The position numbers were made by a program, and so were the translations under genes. 64,000 nucleotides of DNA. It comes from Ptychodera flava (lineage: Eukaryota > Hemichordata > Enteropneusta > Ptychoderidae). The stretch covers positions 46,332,842-46,396,841 of the forward strand of contig NC_091934.1 in NCBI RefSeq assembly GCF_041260155.1. The letters run 5' to 3'. Shown here piece after piece: positions 13,318 through 25,878 of this stretch. The notes under the pieces are model-generated. The model saw only the letters and a program-made list of their open reading frames with translations, was not told the DNA's origin and searched no databases. The first letter of the stretch is position 1. The number at the start of each line of letters is the position of its first letter.

Positions 13318-13361
13318 TCGCGCGCCCGCGCGCACGGGCACACAAACGCACAAACGCACAA

Positions 13362-13393
<32 letters not shown>

Positions 13394-13416
13394 ACACAAA
13401 CACACACACACACTGT
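13318..13416. repeat. (CG)/(CA)n alternating purine-pyrimidine tract
   Basis: A CGCGCGCCCGCGCGCACG stretch runs into CACAAACGCA repeats and then a long (CA)n. It is a microsatellite with Z-DNA-forming potential, in intron 1 of gene A. Confidence 0.85.
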
Positions 13417-14769
13417 CGCTACACTTTCTACTCTTATTTTTTGAAAAGAAGCTTAGGTAATTGATATACTGCGATTTTTCGTAGCGAAGGCAAAGAAACT
13501 GGTGCGTGCAACAAATTATACACACTTTCAACAGATATAGTTGAGCTAAAATTTGTGAACACTTTCGATCGTTATGAGGTCGTAAGTAGCGCCCATTCAG
13601 TTTGTATTTACGCCGTTTTACACTCAGTTCCCCTTTAAAGGCAAATGTACAGCGTTGCGAAACCTTTTATTTTGCACAGTGTCAAATTTATAAAAATACC
13701 CAATTTTACATGCAAACTATTAGTAAAGGTATTAGTAAATTCAAATGGGTGACTATGATAGTAGTTGTCGTATTTGAGCTGTGTAATTGTAACTTGGAAG
13801 TAGTATACGCAAGTATTCTAATAGGCGTATTATAACCGGCTGAAAGACAAGTAATCTGAAATGATAGATTTATCATGACGAAAACCAAATAGGCAACCTT
13901 CAACTGAGGGAAAATATATTTTTGAACGAATATATCTTTCTTTCCACTCTTCAACTCAAAGTCGCCAAGCACACAGCGTCTTTAATGGACCCATTAATGT
14001 GCATTCTGATCTTTTACCATAATTATCCCAAACAGTTAACATGACAAGAATACAGGTGCAATTGTCGACGCCGTCAAATAAATCAACCATAGCTTTGTGT
14101 TACAGTGATAAGTAACATCATCAAAATGTCAGAGATGCAATTTATTCCAGTTGAGAGCTGCATCGCTGAAATGTCAAGAAAACTGGTATTTCGACAACGC
14201 AATGTTTAACATCCACACAATCGACAGTAACGAACACTCTACTTTCGAGATTAGTTTTTTTTTAAATATCTGTGCCGATTACTGTCAAAACACATCTTTT
14301 ATCAAAACTTTAACTGTTTTGCTTCTTGTGACAAATGTGAGGTGATATTTCTCTTAATAGTGTGAGCCCATTGGACAACTGGCCTGTTTAAAAGAAATTG
14401 TGTGTGTGTTTTGAGATAAACTGAATCAAAAAAAAATGTCAACATTTCAAAGTTTGTTATCAAGGACGGTTTACATGAAAGATCAATACATAAATTAAAC
14501 ACTTCAAAATGTGTGTAACAGATGTTGTATTGTCTAACACACATATCACCAAGAGTCATACAGTTTTTGAAAAGGTATTCGGCAGGTATTAGAAAGTATT
14601 ACATCTCTTTCTATTTATGCAGTTTTACCTGATAAGATAACCCTTATCTGTTTATTTGTATTTGCTTCACATATTAGTTATCATATTTCTATACCGTGCA
14701 TGGTCGTCCTGACGTGTATTCTAAAGTTCTGGGCTGAGGTAAACTCAGCTGTGAAATGTTATACATTAC

Positions 14770-15190
14770 CTATGGCCAAATTCAATATGTACAGTGACGA
14801 ATTGTGCCGTCGCGCCTTTTTCTGAGAATACACCGCCACTACAAGAAGATTTCCGATAAAGCCGACAACACAGACAGTTGTCAGGAAAGGTATTTCGTAT
14901 TGGACGTGTCCAGAAGGAGTTCCTTTTTGTTCAAGAGTTGTCCAGCCCACTGTTGCCATAGCAGATGTAGTGTTAAGGCTTTGCATAGTGGAATTAATCA
15001 TTTCTTCGGAACTTGCTGACGGAATTTCACTCCTTTCGATAATTGTTGTCTGATTGGCATCTACAGTCAAGTTCAACATCTTTCCAACAGCTTCGGATGA
15101 GGCTCGATATTGGTCCGAGTCGAAGACAGTCTGGTCTAATATTGTGATATCTCTGGTATAGTTCATAGTCGATTCAGTTGAACTCAGCAT
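14770..15190 (-). CDS. Class A GPCR gene A, exon 1 (N-terminus and TM1)
   Basis: Codes the extracellular N-terminus and TM1. The N-tail has several N-glycosylation sequons (NYT, NLT, NQT, NST, NTT). It is followed by TM1 (LTTVCVVGFIGNLLVVAVYS) with the conserved asparagine in GNLLVV, and by the first inner loop KKARRHNSSLYILNLAI. The donor G|GTAATG ends the exon in phase 1, matching the phase-1 start of exon 2. I chose the ATG beginning MLSSTEST. An in-frame TAG lies 51 nt upstream of it, the intervening frame has only a GTG, and no upstream coding exon was found. A separate 5' untranslated exon cannot be excluded. Confidence 0.8.
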
Positions 15191-15544
15191 TTGTTCTGTC
15201 TGAGTGTTGTCAGCTTCGTTTTCTCTCACGTCTTTATCCTATTTGTACGTGTTGTTAAGAGTGTCCAATTTCTACAAATTAGAACATCTAAAAGCCCCAT
15301 ATCTACGTAATTAATATTTGGAGAGTATCCATGGCGATGATCAACTCATATTAATTAGTAATGACATTCATTCAAGGACTTTCAACACTTGAAAGTTCAG
15401 ACGAGTCCAACGTAAAATTAAAACAAAATTATTTATCATGGTAATTTGGTTAAATCCCAAGGTACTGCACTCTATGAAGAACAGGTTGGCAGATGTTTGT
15501 CATGAGTCTTGAAGCATCCAATTATTGATACGCTTGAATGTAAA

Positions 15545-15890
15545 AATCGCGCCTCGAAATTGGAAGATTTAAACATTTGCTCAAACTTTCGTAACGGAAA
15601 TTTTAAACCGTTCACTTTAAGAAGCAACAGTCAAAATCAGGGGGAACGTACAAATTTTGGTCCCTGAATAAAATTACCTAAAATTTATTGATATTTAAAA
15701 ATGAGTGGCCACCATCACTATGTTCACTCTATGCATAAAATTAATTTTTAAATTTTTAACAAAAGCAACACGATTTCACTTAAAGTGTGACAAAATCACA
15801 TTAAAATTAAAGGTAATGTCATTTTCATAATATTTTGCAAATAAATTCTTTAATATAGTATCATTTTTAAAATGAAACAAAAAGTAGGAG
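15545..15890 (+). mobile_element. Diverged copy of the TAGTATGCGCC-type MITE
   Basis: Begins GCGCCTCGAAATTGGAAG and carries the family's order of motifs: TTTGCTCAAACTTTC, then an AATCAGGGG-like motif, a TTTGGTCCCTGAATAAA-like motif and an ACTCTATG-like motif. It is diverged compared with the copies at 19805, 57113 and 61636. It lies upstream of receptor gene A. Confidence 0.55.
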
Positions 15891-16120
15891 TCACCGTATC
15901 CCTTTCCATGGAAATTGGATCTGAATAGGGCTCCCTCAGATATGGAAAAATGTCAATTTCAAAATACAATTGATACTGCCGACAACATTGTCAAAAAATG
16001 ATAATAAAAATAAATATCAGTATGATGGGGAAGTAAAGGTTCCATTGTTAGCACCCCATACTTTCTACTAAAAAGTCAAATTCTTGGAAACTCATTAATT
16101 GAAATATAACTGTGCTCTTA

Positions 16121-16386
16121 GGCCAAAGTAATTAAATTCTTTGTTTTGTGTCCACTCTAAATGGGAAAAGGTACGCGTTTAAGCGGCTGAAAAACACACA
16201 TAAGAAAATTAACACAATGTAATTTGATTGCAGCAAATAAAAAATTGTAACAAAATTTTAGTTCAGAAAAGCTAAGCGGTTATGTCCTAAAATTTCCTAT
16301 TCAAATACACTGTGTGTGTTTTTCATGAAAACCTTATAAACCTAAGCGGGTTGGGACGCAAAACAAAGAATTTAATTACTTTGGCC
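16121..16386. mobile_element. Harbinger-like MITE with TTA target duplication
   Basis: A 266-bp element. The left end GGCCAAAGTAATTAAATTC is repeated inverted at the right end, and the inverted match runs for about 30 bp (GTGTCC against GCGTCC internally). TTA is present directly outside both ends (16118-16120 and 16387-16389). GG-starting ends with a 3-bp TWA duplication are typical of PIF/Harbinger. There is no coding content, so it would depend on a transposase elsewhere. Confidence 0.75.
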
Positions 16387-17589
16387 TTATCATTTAGCAA
16401 AATTAAAAACATGACTCCAACTTACTGAACTGCATCGTGTTAACTATTTATTCCATAAACGTTTGCTTGTCTTCAAGAATTCATCCCCCTCGTATTAGCG
16501 CTGTTTTCATCGGAGAATCTGAGCAATGTGCGCATACCCCCCCTATCCCGGCATTCCTTGTGCTCTGTGCTCGCAGAACGATTTTCACATACGAATCATT
16601 TCATCGCAAGAAATCGACAGTTAGACTGTAGGAATTTCCTAGTAACAGTCTAGGACCAGTCCCTGCTGCAGGCCAGCTTTTGCGGCCAGTAGTTTCTGTA
16701 ACCTTGCAGAACCGCATTGGCATGGCCCGGTCTGACAGTACCAAACTCTGTACGTTCAAGTATTTCTGAACGAATCCGATGTTATTCTGTCAGACACGCA
16801 GCTCTCTAAGGTGCTGAATCTGTGGATCCTATGCAGCGTCTGCAGTACATCTCGGTAACAGTTTTAAATCTGAGCACAAGTTGTTTACAATCATGCCATG
16901 TAGCAACTGATACGTCCATTAAATTTGTCCTCAATGATAACTTTTAGAAAGCTCAAGGGATGAAAAATATTTTCGCCAAGTCTATGCGAAAATAGGCAAT
17001 TTCGGCACATCACATGAGAATGAAAGATACGATTTTATCATTTGACGCTCAAAATACCTCAAGACAAAATCAGATAGTGAAGACATGAATATTATTTCAT
17101 CAAAATACTGTAAAAACCGAATGAGTCTTCGATTTCTCGCGTTGTTCATCAAACCAAGCAAATTAGCATTTGACCACAGAAAAATTAAACAAAGTGTCGT
17201 CACTTTCAAAATATTTCTTTTTCAATGTGACTTCCTTAACTTATCCTTTTGTTAAACCTGTAAGAAAGAATAGCAAATGAAAACTTTTTCTTATTGCCTA
17301 CTTTCAATTCAGTTGAAGGAGCGCACACTGGATAGTCCTCGACCTTGACCAAGAACAATGGCCATTTGTTCTCTTTGCATGAATAATCATCTGTATATCG
17401 CAATCAAGCAACAAATTAGCTTGGCATCAATCAGGGATCCTTAGTCCCGAAACTTATAGTATACAAAACATCTGGATAGTAGAGATAATTCAGAAAGTTT
17501 CCGGATACTATAGAGTATAATGCTTCATGCTTGAAATTTTAGATATATATCGATAATGCCATTTCTGTTAAAATATCAATTTCAGCGAT

Positions 17590-18130
17590 TACTTTTATTC
17601 TGGTATATCCCTAAGGAGTGGAAATAAAGAAACTGCCCAATTACTTCCAGCGTTGCATATCCCTCAGGAGTGTATAGAAAAGAAACTGCCAAAGCACTTC
17701 AAGCGTTGCATATCCCTCGGGAGTGTATAGAAAAGAAACTGCCAAAGCACTTCAAGCGTTGCATATCCCTCGGGAGTGGATAGAAAAGAAACTGCCCAAT
17801 CACTTCAAGCGTTGCATATCCCTCAGGAGTGTATAGAAAAGAAACTGCCCAATCACTTCAAGCGTTGCATATCCCTCAGGAGTGTATAGAAAAGAAACTG
17901 CCCAATCACTTCAAGCGTTGCCATCCTTAGGAGTGGATAGAAAAGAAACTGCCCAATCACTTCAAGCGTTGCATATCCCTCAGGAGTGGATAGAAAAGAA
18001 ACTGCCCAATCACTTCAAGCGTTGCATATCCCTCAGGAGTGGATAGAAAAGAAACTGCCCAATCACTTCAAGCGTTGCATATCCCTCAGGAGTGGATAGA
18101 AAAGAAACTGACCAAACGCTTCAAGGGTTG
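17590..18130. repeat. Minisatellite, 53-bp unit, about 10 copies
   Basis: Units contain AAGCGTTGCATATCCCTC, AGGAGTG(T/G)ATAGAAAAG and AAACTGCC. Successive copies start 53 bp apart (for example 17648, 17701, 17754, 17807). Internal copies are almost identical; the edge copies are degraded. Confidence 0.92.
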
Positions 18131-18810
18131 TATATCGATGTTTTTATTTCTTGAATCTGGCATTAATTGTCAGTTCCTCATGTGATTCTCCACAAAACGA
18201 TGGTTTGTGGTATACAGTGTTATCATATTGCACCTACAGAATTCAGTCCCACACCGCAAGCGTCTACAGGGTTTCTTCTGTGATACGCCAAGATAGCGTG
18301 TCGTTCTCCTCGCTGTGATTCGCCGAGATAGCGTGTCGTTCTCCTCGCTGAAATCAGGTCACCCTTGTCTCTTTATCTACTTAGTTGTGTTTTTCTTTTC
18401 TAGGACATATGTTGCCGCTGGTTGTGCTTTCAAAACTGACGTCTGGTAATCTTTACCTCGGTGAATTCAAGTTGTTCTGCCGATGGACGTGTTTCAGTAT
18501 GCCATTACACTTCGTTCAAATTGTTAAGACTCCGTATAGTTTTTCCCATTTTCTTTTAAATCTTGCTTTCCTGTCCCCAAGACAGCTTGAAAGATTTGAT
18601 AACTTTACACTGCGTTGTCAATGGCTACAGAATAATTCCTCTGACGAAATCTTCTGTTTTTTAAATGCATGTGATGTCAAGGTGTCCCCAATATACACGT
18701 CGGCTGCATTTTGTGTACGTCCTAAATCTTCCATCGAAGGTTATTAAAATTTGATAGCTCACTTAGAAATTTTCTCTTTCTCGTTTTAGTAACTTTGCCT
18801 AAAAGGGAGA

Positions 18811-18895
18811 TTCGACAGAATAAATAAATAATAAATAAATAAATGAATGAATAAAAAAGAAATTCATAAATAAATACATAAATAAATAAATACAA
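18811..18895. repeat. (AATA)n tetranucleotide repeat
   Basis: An imperfect AATA/AATG repeat of about 85 bp. Confidence 0.85.
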
Positions 18896-19804
18896 CAGTA
18901 AAACCTGTTAATTCAATGTGAATAATTTCAATTACTGTTTCATAGGTGATGTATGCTCGGTTGTTCGAAATTTCTGGCAGTCGCCAATGTCACACCTAGC
19001 GCATCCTTCATAATCCAAACTTTGATTTCCAATTTTACAACACTCATGTTCTGAAATAAATATTGTCGCTTATTTGGCCACGTGAATTATCTAACGTTAG
19101 TCGTCGCTTTTACAATAAGGAGTTTTTTAGGTTTTTCACGTAACAGGCTAACGTGCCTTCTGAAAATGTATGCTGTAAAGTGATACATGCATGACGTCCC
19201 TCATGATAGATAACAGTTTCAAGTTTCTTTAAGCAAGTCATTAGCGGAATGTCGAATCTGAAGAAAGCTATACTTAATCGTCTTTGATTTACAAAAACCA
19301 TTTAGTTTTCTTAGAGAGCGTCCCATATTTATCAAAATGGACCCCTACAACTATCATGATTAAAAACAAAAATCAGTATAGACCCATTATGCTACATTCC
19401 ACCCGATCGAAGTTAAAAACGTTTGTTTTCGATTTTCATTTACACATCGGGAACGCGAAATCGAGTAGCTCCGAGAGCGCTGGTTGGATTGCCCTGAGGC
19501 AACTCATGGGAAAGGCGGTATGTCCACAGGTTACATGAGTACATGCACGGAAAGGGATAGAAGATATGAAATCAAGGGCTGTGTAATATGACTTCTCAGC
19601 GGTTGAATTGCTATCACGCAGACAGCATAATTGAAACAGCCTACAAGATCACAATTTCAAGGTCACTTAATCAGTGAATATACAATATACTCTTGCCGAT
19701 GAGAATTACCAGGATGCGTTGATAAAATACTGATGTTAAGCAAACATGCTGACTTTTTCGACACATAATACAGGCAAGGAATCAGAAAATGTCTGTAGTT
19801 AAGG

Positions 19805-20175
19805 TTATGTGCGCCTCGAAAGTGAAAGATTTAAAGTTTTGCTCAAACTTTCCTCAATGAAACTTTCGACCATGCTCTTCCCAAAGCAAGATTAAAAATC
19901 AGGGGTCATCTTGCAGACTTTGGTACTAGAGAGACATTACCTATGATTTCCCGATATTTGAAATTCAAAATGGCCGCAATCCCTTTGCTAACTCTATGGG
20001 GAAAATATTATTTTCGATTTTCGAAAAACTAAGACGGTGAACTTTTATTTCATCAAGAGCTTTGACATGAGCACCCACACGTGGTAGGTCAGAAGAGAAT
20101 TGATAAAATTGGAAAGCCCGAATTTCTGCCCCGAGGTGCGTTCTACCTCAAACCATGGAGGTCTCTACTACCTCC
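19805..20175 (+). mobile_element. Copy of the TAGTATGCGCC-type MITE
   Basis: Begins TGCGCCTCGAAAGTGAAAG and carries the family motifs TTTTGCTCAAACTTTCCTC, TCAGGGGTCATCTTGCA, TTTGGTACTAGAGAGAC, TTGAAATTCAAAATGGC and ACTCTATGGGGAAAAT. The right boundary is not clear: it may end near the start of the neighbouring interspersed repeat. Confidence 0.65.
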
Positions 20176-20221
20176 ATGCTCAAACCAAAGGTCCCGTCGA
20201 AAACGAGGCTCTATGGTTAAA

Positions 20222-20410
20222 AAGAGGAATAATAATAATAATTATTATTTCTTACACGCACTACACATACGTCTCAGTGCGATTTACATATTTAAAAGAA
20301 ACAAACAAATACTAAAAACCAGCAATGGCAATAAAAGAAAAACGAAAATAAACAATGTCAAAATCTGTCAGCACCTGTACCATTCTCGTACAATAAACAA
20401 AAGACGGTGA
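20222..20410 (-). mobile_element. Interspersed repeat with (ATT)n tail, SINE/LINE-tail-like
   Basis: On the minus strand it runs CACCGTCTTTTG, TTATTGTACGAGAA, TGCCATTGCTGGT, AAATCGCACTGAGACGTA, and ends in an (ATT)n tail. The same unit lies in the opposite orientation at 23575-23775. A 3' simple-repeat tail suggests retroposition. No reverse transcriptase is present and no tRNA-like promoter boxes were recognised. Confidence 0.6.
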
Positions 20411-20730
20411 CAAAAATTTAAAAAGTTAATTCATTATAAAAATGAAATAAAACAAAAGACGGTGATAAAAAAATATGAAAGCAGTAGAATAAATTAAAAG
20501 TCCCAGTTAAAAGAGGAGCACGCTATTTTCATGTATTTTTACAACATGTGCAAAGAAAACACATTCACAGATAATGAGTTTTGCTTCTTTGTCTGAAGAA
20601 GTCAGATGTAAACGTAGGCATATTGCTTTCACACAGTTCTAGTTCTCAAAGGGTTTAGAGGTTAAATAGCCTGTCTTTCATTTTTTTTCAATAAGCCAGT
20701 TTAGTGTACCATTTTCAATCTTAAGTCTTA

Positions 20731-21328
20731 ATCATCCTGGAAGGTGACCATTGTGATACAGGAACTAGCTCACCCTGTCCTTATCCTGGAAGGTGACCAT
20801 TGTGATACAGGAACTAGCACACCCTGTCATTATCCTGGAAGGTGACCATTGTGATACAGGAACTAGCACACCCTGTCCTTATCCTGGAAGGTGACCATTG
20901 TGATACAGGAACTAGCACACCCTGTCCTTATCCTGGAAGGTGACCATTGTGATACAGGAACTAGCACACCCTGTCATTATCCTGGAAGGTGACCATTGTG
21001 ATACAGGAACTAGCACACCCTGTCATTATCCTGGAAGATGACCATTGTGTTACAGGAACTAGCACACCCTGTCCTTATCCTGGAAGGTGACCATTGTGAT
21101 ACAGGAACTAGCACACCCTGTCCTTATCCTGGAAGGTGACCATTGTGATACAGGAACTAGCACACCCTGTCATAATCCTGGAAGGTGACCATTGTGATAC
21201 AGGAACTAGCACACCCTGTCCTTATCCTGGAAGGTGACCATTGTGATACAGGAACTAGCACACCCTGTCATTATCCTGGAAGGTGACCATTGTGATACAG
21301 GAACTAGCACACCCTGTCATTATCCTGT
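20731..21328. repeat. Minisatellite, 49-bp unit, about 12 copies
   Basis: Units contain TATCCTGGAAGGTGACCATT, GTGATACAGGAACTAGCAC and ACCCTGTC. They are nearly identical, and the main variable position is CCTTAT versus CATTAT at the junction. It is unrelated to the 49-bp array at 60371-61235. Confidence 0.93.
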
Positions 21329-22144
21329 CAAGGACAATAATTAAAGATCCATTTAATTTCACGCTGAAGCATGTTTGTGAAAAGACTGGGGACCTTGCTA
21401 TGGATAGCAGATCACGAGTGATTGAGTTATTGATTAAGGCAATTTCTGACGGTGAGAATCCATTATGCGTACCTTGCTGTTGTGCTAGTATCTCGGGAAT
21501 ATGTTGATTGAATGGTATCTAAGGAATATGTTGATTGATTGGTAACGAAATGGACAACAAGAATAAGGAGTGTCAGATCCAAAATCCAATAATCTTAGAA
21601 GTATATTTACGAGTTCAAGTATATCGCTGATAAATTAAGTAGTTTTTTTTTCCAAAGTACAGATTCGCCTTTTGCTGCCGCTGACATATATTTGAACAAA
21701 TTTGTCTTTTACTCCTTTGCTTGTTACTGCAACTTGTTGTCCAATCATTGGTACGGTTTGTATCATATCACTGGTGCTAACGAGGAACTACTTTGCTTTT
21801 CCCCAGAGTGTCAATTTCGAAAGTCTTTCAAAAACTTGGGGCAGTAAATATTTATTTCTGCATATTAATCATGAAACTAAAGACCTATAGTTTACAACTT
21901 CGATAAAGTTCAAAAAGGTTTGTGTTTCATTGGTTCCAGGAACTTGCTGTAAAAACCTTCATTTCCTCTATGCATCTCTACTGAACAACATACAACTGAA
22001 TTCCCGATTTTCACAAACACAAGTAAAAGCTTCGTTTTCCCATGAGTCTAAAACAGTCTACACAAGTTATAGATTGAATAATTGTAAGACTTTGAGAATG
22101 GAATATCTCTTAGCTAAAATAAATGTTTTTATATGCTTGTGCGC

Positions 22145-22450
22145 ACCTAGAAAGCCTTAGACTTTGGCTTAAACTTTCTGCAAGCAAACTTTAAACAGTT
22201 TCCTTTCCAAATCAACAATAAAACTCAAGGGTCATCCGATAAAATGTGGTACAGTAAAAACAAATTACCCTATAAAACGGACCTTTGAAATTCAAAATGG
22301 CTTCCATTTCAGTGTAGAGAAAAAAAATTTTAGATTTCTAAAAACTTAGCAGGTGAAAACTTGATTCTCTCCACGAGATTCAAAATGAGGCTCCCAAAGT
22401 AGTTGACCAAAACCATGTCATATACGTTTGAAAGTCTAAATGTCTGCCCC
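22145..22450 (+). mobile_element. Diverged copy of the TAGTATGCGCC-type MITE
   Basis: Begins GTGCGCACCTAGAAAGCC and has the family motifs AACTCAAGGGTCATCC, TGTGGTACAGTAAAAAC and TTTGAAATTCAAAATGGC. The boundaries are approximate. Confidence 0.5.
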
Positions 22451-22970
22451 TGTGGCGAATACTAGCCGTAGATTTTCTTGCTTGATACTTGCCTTGTACC
22501 ACGTTGACGCCAGTTGATTTCCTATATTTCATAATTGTAAAATGGTTACTTCTTATTGCACTTAGGCCTAAGTTATTTCAAAACTTTCGCGAGGCAGATT
22601 GTGATTATGGAAGCTCTTGTACGATGACAGATTACTAAGATTAAACTCTTGTTTCCTATTGAATTGCTACACTGTTTGATAAATATCTAATACTATGTTT
22701 TCCCGGTCATGTGTATTACTCATATTCTCTAAGGAAATTCTATGGTTTCTGGCGCACTCTGTTCCCTTTTATTTCCCGTACTTGTCCAACGGTCCATGTG
22801 TGATCACTTTTGCTTTATTTTCCATGTATCCCCCGAATCATCCTAAATTTTCCATGGTATTCCTTGTATGAAAGACATTAAGTGCAGAATTCATGTAAAC
22901 GCGCTAAGTCTAAAACTTGGAAATAAAATTGAAAAGTAATCACACTTGTGAAAATTGAAGTCACCCTTAA

Positions 22971-23153
22971 AGGTATACTGTCACCTGTTCCAGATTTGCC
23001 ACAGTTACCATGAAAAGAGAAAATCTAACCAATCACAGATTTTAAGCGGGTGGCCGCTTTTAAAAACAGCGCGCCCACATGGGCATTTGAATACCAAGGG
23101 ACGCCCCTTCGACCATATATGGGCATATTTAGATTACAAGTGACTGTACATCT
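22971..23153 (+). mobile_element. TTAA-flanked MITE, copy 1
   Basis: About 183 bp. The left end AGGTATACTGTCACCT matches the inverted right end (AAGTGACTGTACATCT, diverged). TTAA lies immediately outside on both sides. The interior includes GAGAAAATCTAACCAATCAC and GACCATATATGGGCATAT. Other copies are at 25695-25878 and 63777-63960. A TTAA target is shared with piggyBac-type elements, but the ends do not start with the usual CCC, so the family is not settled. Confidence 0.7.
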
Positions 23154-23574
23154 TTAAGCCGTTAACAGTAATTTTCGCTACATTTAACCAAATCAGCATT
23201 GGATACTAAGGAGCATTTTGCCCGTATACAATATTGTAGAATTTTCATTCGTTTGAAAACCCAAAAGCTGCGAATTTCATGCATTATTTCCGTAATTTTA
23301 TTTCCTAACCAAAGTTGGTTTATGTAAATGTGCTAATTAAAGGACGTGTGCAGAAGTATCGCTGCTCGCTGATTTGGACCACGGCTACACGTTTTGACAG
23401 GCTGAATAATAAACGAGTGCCACACCCATAAAAGTACAAAACCACAATATTTCCTGCACATACACTTCGTGATCGTACCAGAAATTAGCTATTTACCTAT
23501 ATGCACAACACTGAATGGCCAACATTTTATTGTTGTAATCTTTATTTTATTTTTAATAATTAATTACCTTTTTA

Positions 23575-23775
23575 AAATTTTTATCACCGTCTTTTGTTTA
23601 TTGTACGAGAACAGTACAGGTGTTGACAGATTTTGACATTGTTATTTTCGTTTTTCTTTTATTGCCATTGCTGGTATTTAGTATTTGTTTGTTTCTTTTA
23701 AAATATGTAAATCGCACTGAGACGTATGTGTATAGTGCGTGTAAGAAATAAATATTATATTATTATTATTTATTC
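23575..23775 (+). mobile_element. Interspersed repeat with (ATT)n tail, second copy
   Basis: The same unit as 20222-20410 in the opposite orientation, ending in AAATAAATATTATATTATT. The two copies bracket about 3.2 kb that holds the 49-bp minisatellite and the first TTAA MITE. Confidence 0.6.
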
Positions 23776-23997
23776 TCTCTGTCATATGATCAGTTTTTGA
23801 AAATGGCGAGAAATCTAAAATGGTGTTAAAACGTTTGCATTTACATGCAACTTTCGACACTTATGACAGTGTTATACACTCTTTCAGTCTTGAGTTTAAT
23901 GTGTCTTATTCAAAGAAAAGTGTTGAAAAATTGAGGGTATTTTGAGATCGGTTCATTACACATTCGCATCTATTGGGGCTTTAATGATCTTAAACTC

Positions 23998-24310
23998 GCT
24001 TTAAGGTAGCTAAAGCCATGAAATTGAAAAGACTTAAATTTTTGCTCACATTTTTCCTCAAGTAAACTTACAGCCATTCTGTTTCGTAGTCAAGAATAAA
24101 CATTTGAGGTGACCGTGCAAACTTTGGTACTAGAGAAACAAATTACGTATCCAATACTTAGAGATATTTGAATTCAATACTGCCACCATTTTTGTGTTAT
24201 CTCTGTGGGAATATAGAATTCCCGATTTTCACAAAACTAAGCCGCTGAATATTCTATTTACACCATAAGCTTCAAACAGAGTCCTCATAAGTGGTAAGCC
24301 AAGAGTCCGA
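23998..24310 (+). mobile_element. Diverged copy of the TAGTATGCGCC-type MITE
   Basis: Carries AATTTTTGCTCACATTTTTC, TTTGGTACTAGAGAAAC, TTTGAATTCAATACTGCC and TCTCTGTGGGAATATAG in the family order. The left end is degraded. Confidence 0.5.
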
Positions 24311-24863
24311 CTATCTGTCAAAAGGCGCATTCTATCTTCACTTGCTATTTGTAAATACAATCCCTCAACAACGATAGTGAATATATGTACACTAAAGTAC
24401 ACGTTTCTAACCATCTAATCAATTATTAACACCTGTTTCATTTCAAAAGCTGATTGAATAATTAAAAAGCGCCTTTTCACTGCTCGTGATGGTCGCTTAA
24501 TGAAAATTTAAAGGCACTCGTTTTCATTATATTCTATTTTTTGAGTTTGCTGAGGAACAACTTTTCCAGTCAACACAGGGTGGAAAAGTAATCATTATCG
24601 TGAAGACTGTTTCACTCTAAATATTTAAGCCTGTATGAAATAACATATTAAATTATTGACTTTCCAAGAGCTTGACAAATTCTGTATTGAATGGTATCTT
24701 GTTTTTACTATAGCGGAAAAGAATCCAATTATTAAATCATGTCGTTCTAGGAAAATGATACCCCAACATTTCCCATGTCGATATCTCTTATCACCATGAC
24801 TACTGTAAGGGCAAGGTTACGATACGTTCGAAGCATCTGATAGACGATAAAGACTACCGATCA

Positions 24864-24888
24864 ATGTCTGTCTGTCTGTCTGTCTCCC
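24864..24888. repeat. (TGTC)n microsatellite
   Basis: About six copies of the tetranucleotide TGTC. Confidence 0.85.
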
Positions 24889-25694
24889 CTTCATGTTATT
24901 TATTGTTTACGATAACTCGAGACGAGGAGTTGACATTTTATGTCACGTGATGCCATTGTGCACAAGTTCGGAAGGGGGTATCTGATTGGTAAATGGATAC
25001 CATTTACAAAAAGTTAAGGAGTCTGTAACTAAGGCTAATTTCTGCCTGATTGGCTGTTTGGAAATGATTCAGTAAGGGCAATGAGTTTCAGCCGTCCATT
25101 TGGCTACAGATTCCTTTGTAGCCGTAGAGTTGCGCCCTCAATCCCACTCTTCGGTATATTTGTCGTACATGTCCTTCACATCAGAATCACTTGAGTAAAA
25201 AAAAATGTGCTGTTGCGAGAACCCGACCTACTCAATTTTTTTGACTGTCGACCCTCAACGTTTTAGAGCTACGTAAGCACGGAAGTAAAAAAAAAGAAGA
25301 AAAAACCGTAAAATCACGTGTTCGATACCTGGCATTTGATTTTTGCTTGAACGAGGACGTGTTTATGTGTTTATTCTTTTTATATGTATAACACGTTTTT
25401 CTGGAAATGTTGTGGCCAGTGTTTGATCGCCCTGGACCCCTGAAAATTGCATATTTAAAAATAAAAACATTTTGGAAAAAAAAGTCCATGCCGACCTACC
25501 TACCCTATTTTTGAAAAACCATGTTATCGGAACAGCACAATTTATTACTTTTTTCGCCATATCATGCGCTTGAAACATTCTGTCAGAAACAACTACTTTT
25601 TTCCCAAACAGGTACAAAATGCACTACAACGTCTATAGTCAGTCATTCAAACAAATTTGACAGCATTACGCCTGTACTGAGTTCCATTGGTTAA

Positions 25695-25878
25695 AGTTAT
25701 ACTGTCACCTATTCCAATTTTGCAACAGTTACCATGGAAAGAGAAAATCTAACCAATCACAATTTTAAGCGGATGGCTACTTTTAAAAAACAGCGCCCTC
25801 ACATGGGTATTTTGAATACCAAGGAACGCCCCATTGACCATATATGGGCATATTTAGATTACAGTTGACTGTATACCT
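25695..25878 (+). mobile_element. TTAA-flanked MITE, copy 2
   Basis: About 184 bp. Left flank TTAA at 25691-25694; the right flank has decayed to TTCA. It shares TACTGTCACCT, GAGAAAATCTAACCAATCAC, ACATGGGTATTTTGAATACC and CATATATGGGCATATTTAG with the other two copies. Confidence 0.7.

Noticed and set aside
13163..13531. Cys/Val-repeat open frame
   Set aside because: Translation of the (CA)n tract; flanks have no exon features.
20081..20410. Open frames shared with the region near 23678
   Set aside because: They lie in the interspersed (ATT)n-tailed repeat; there is no reverse transcriptase or other domain.
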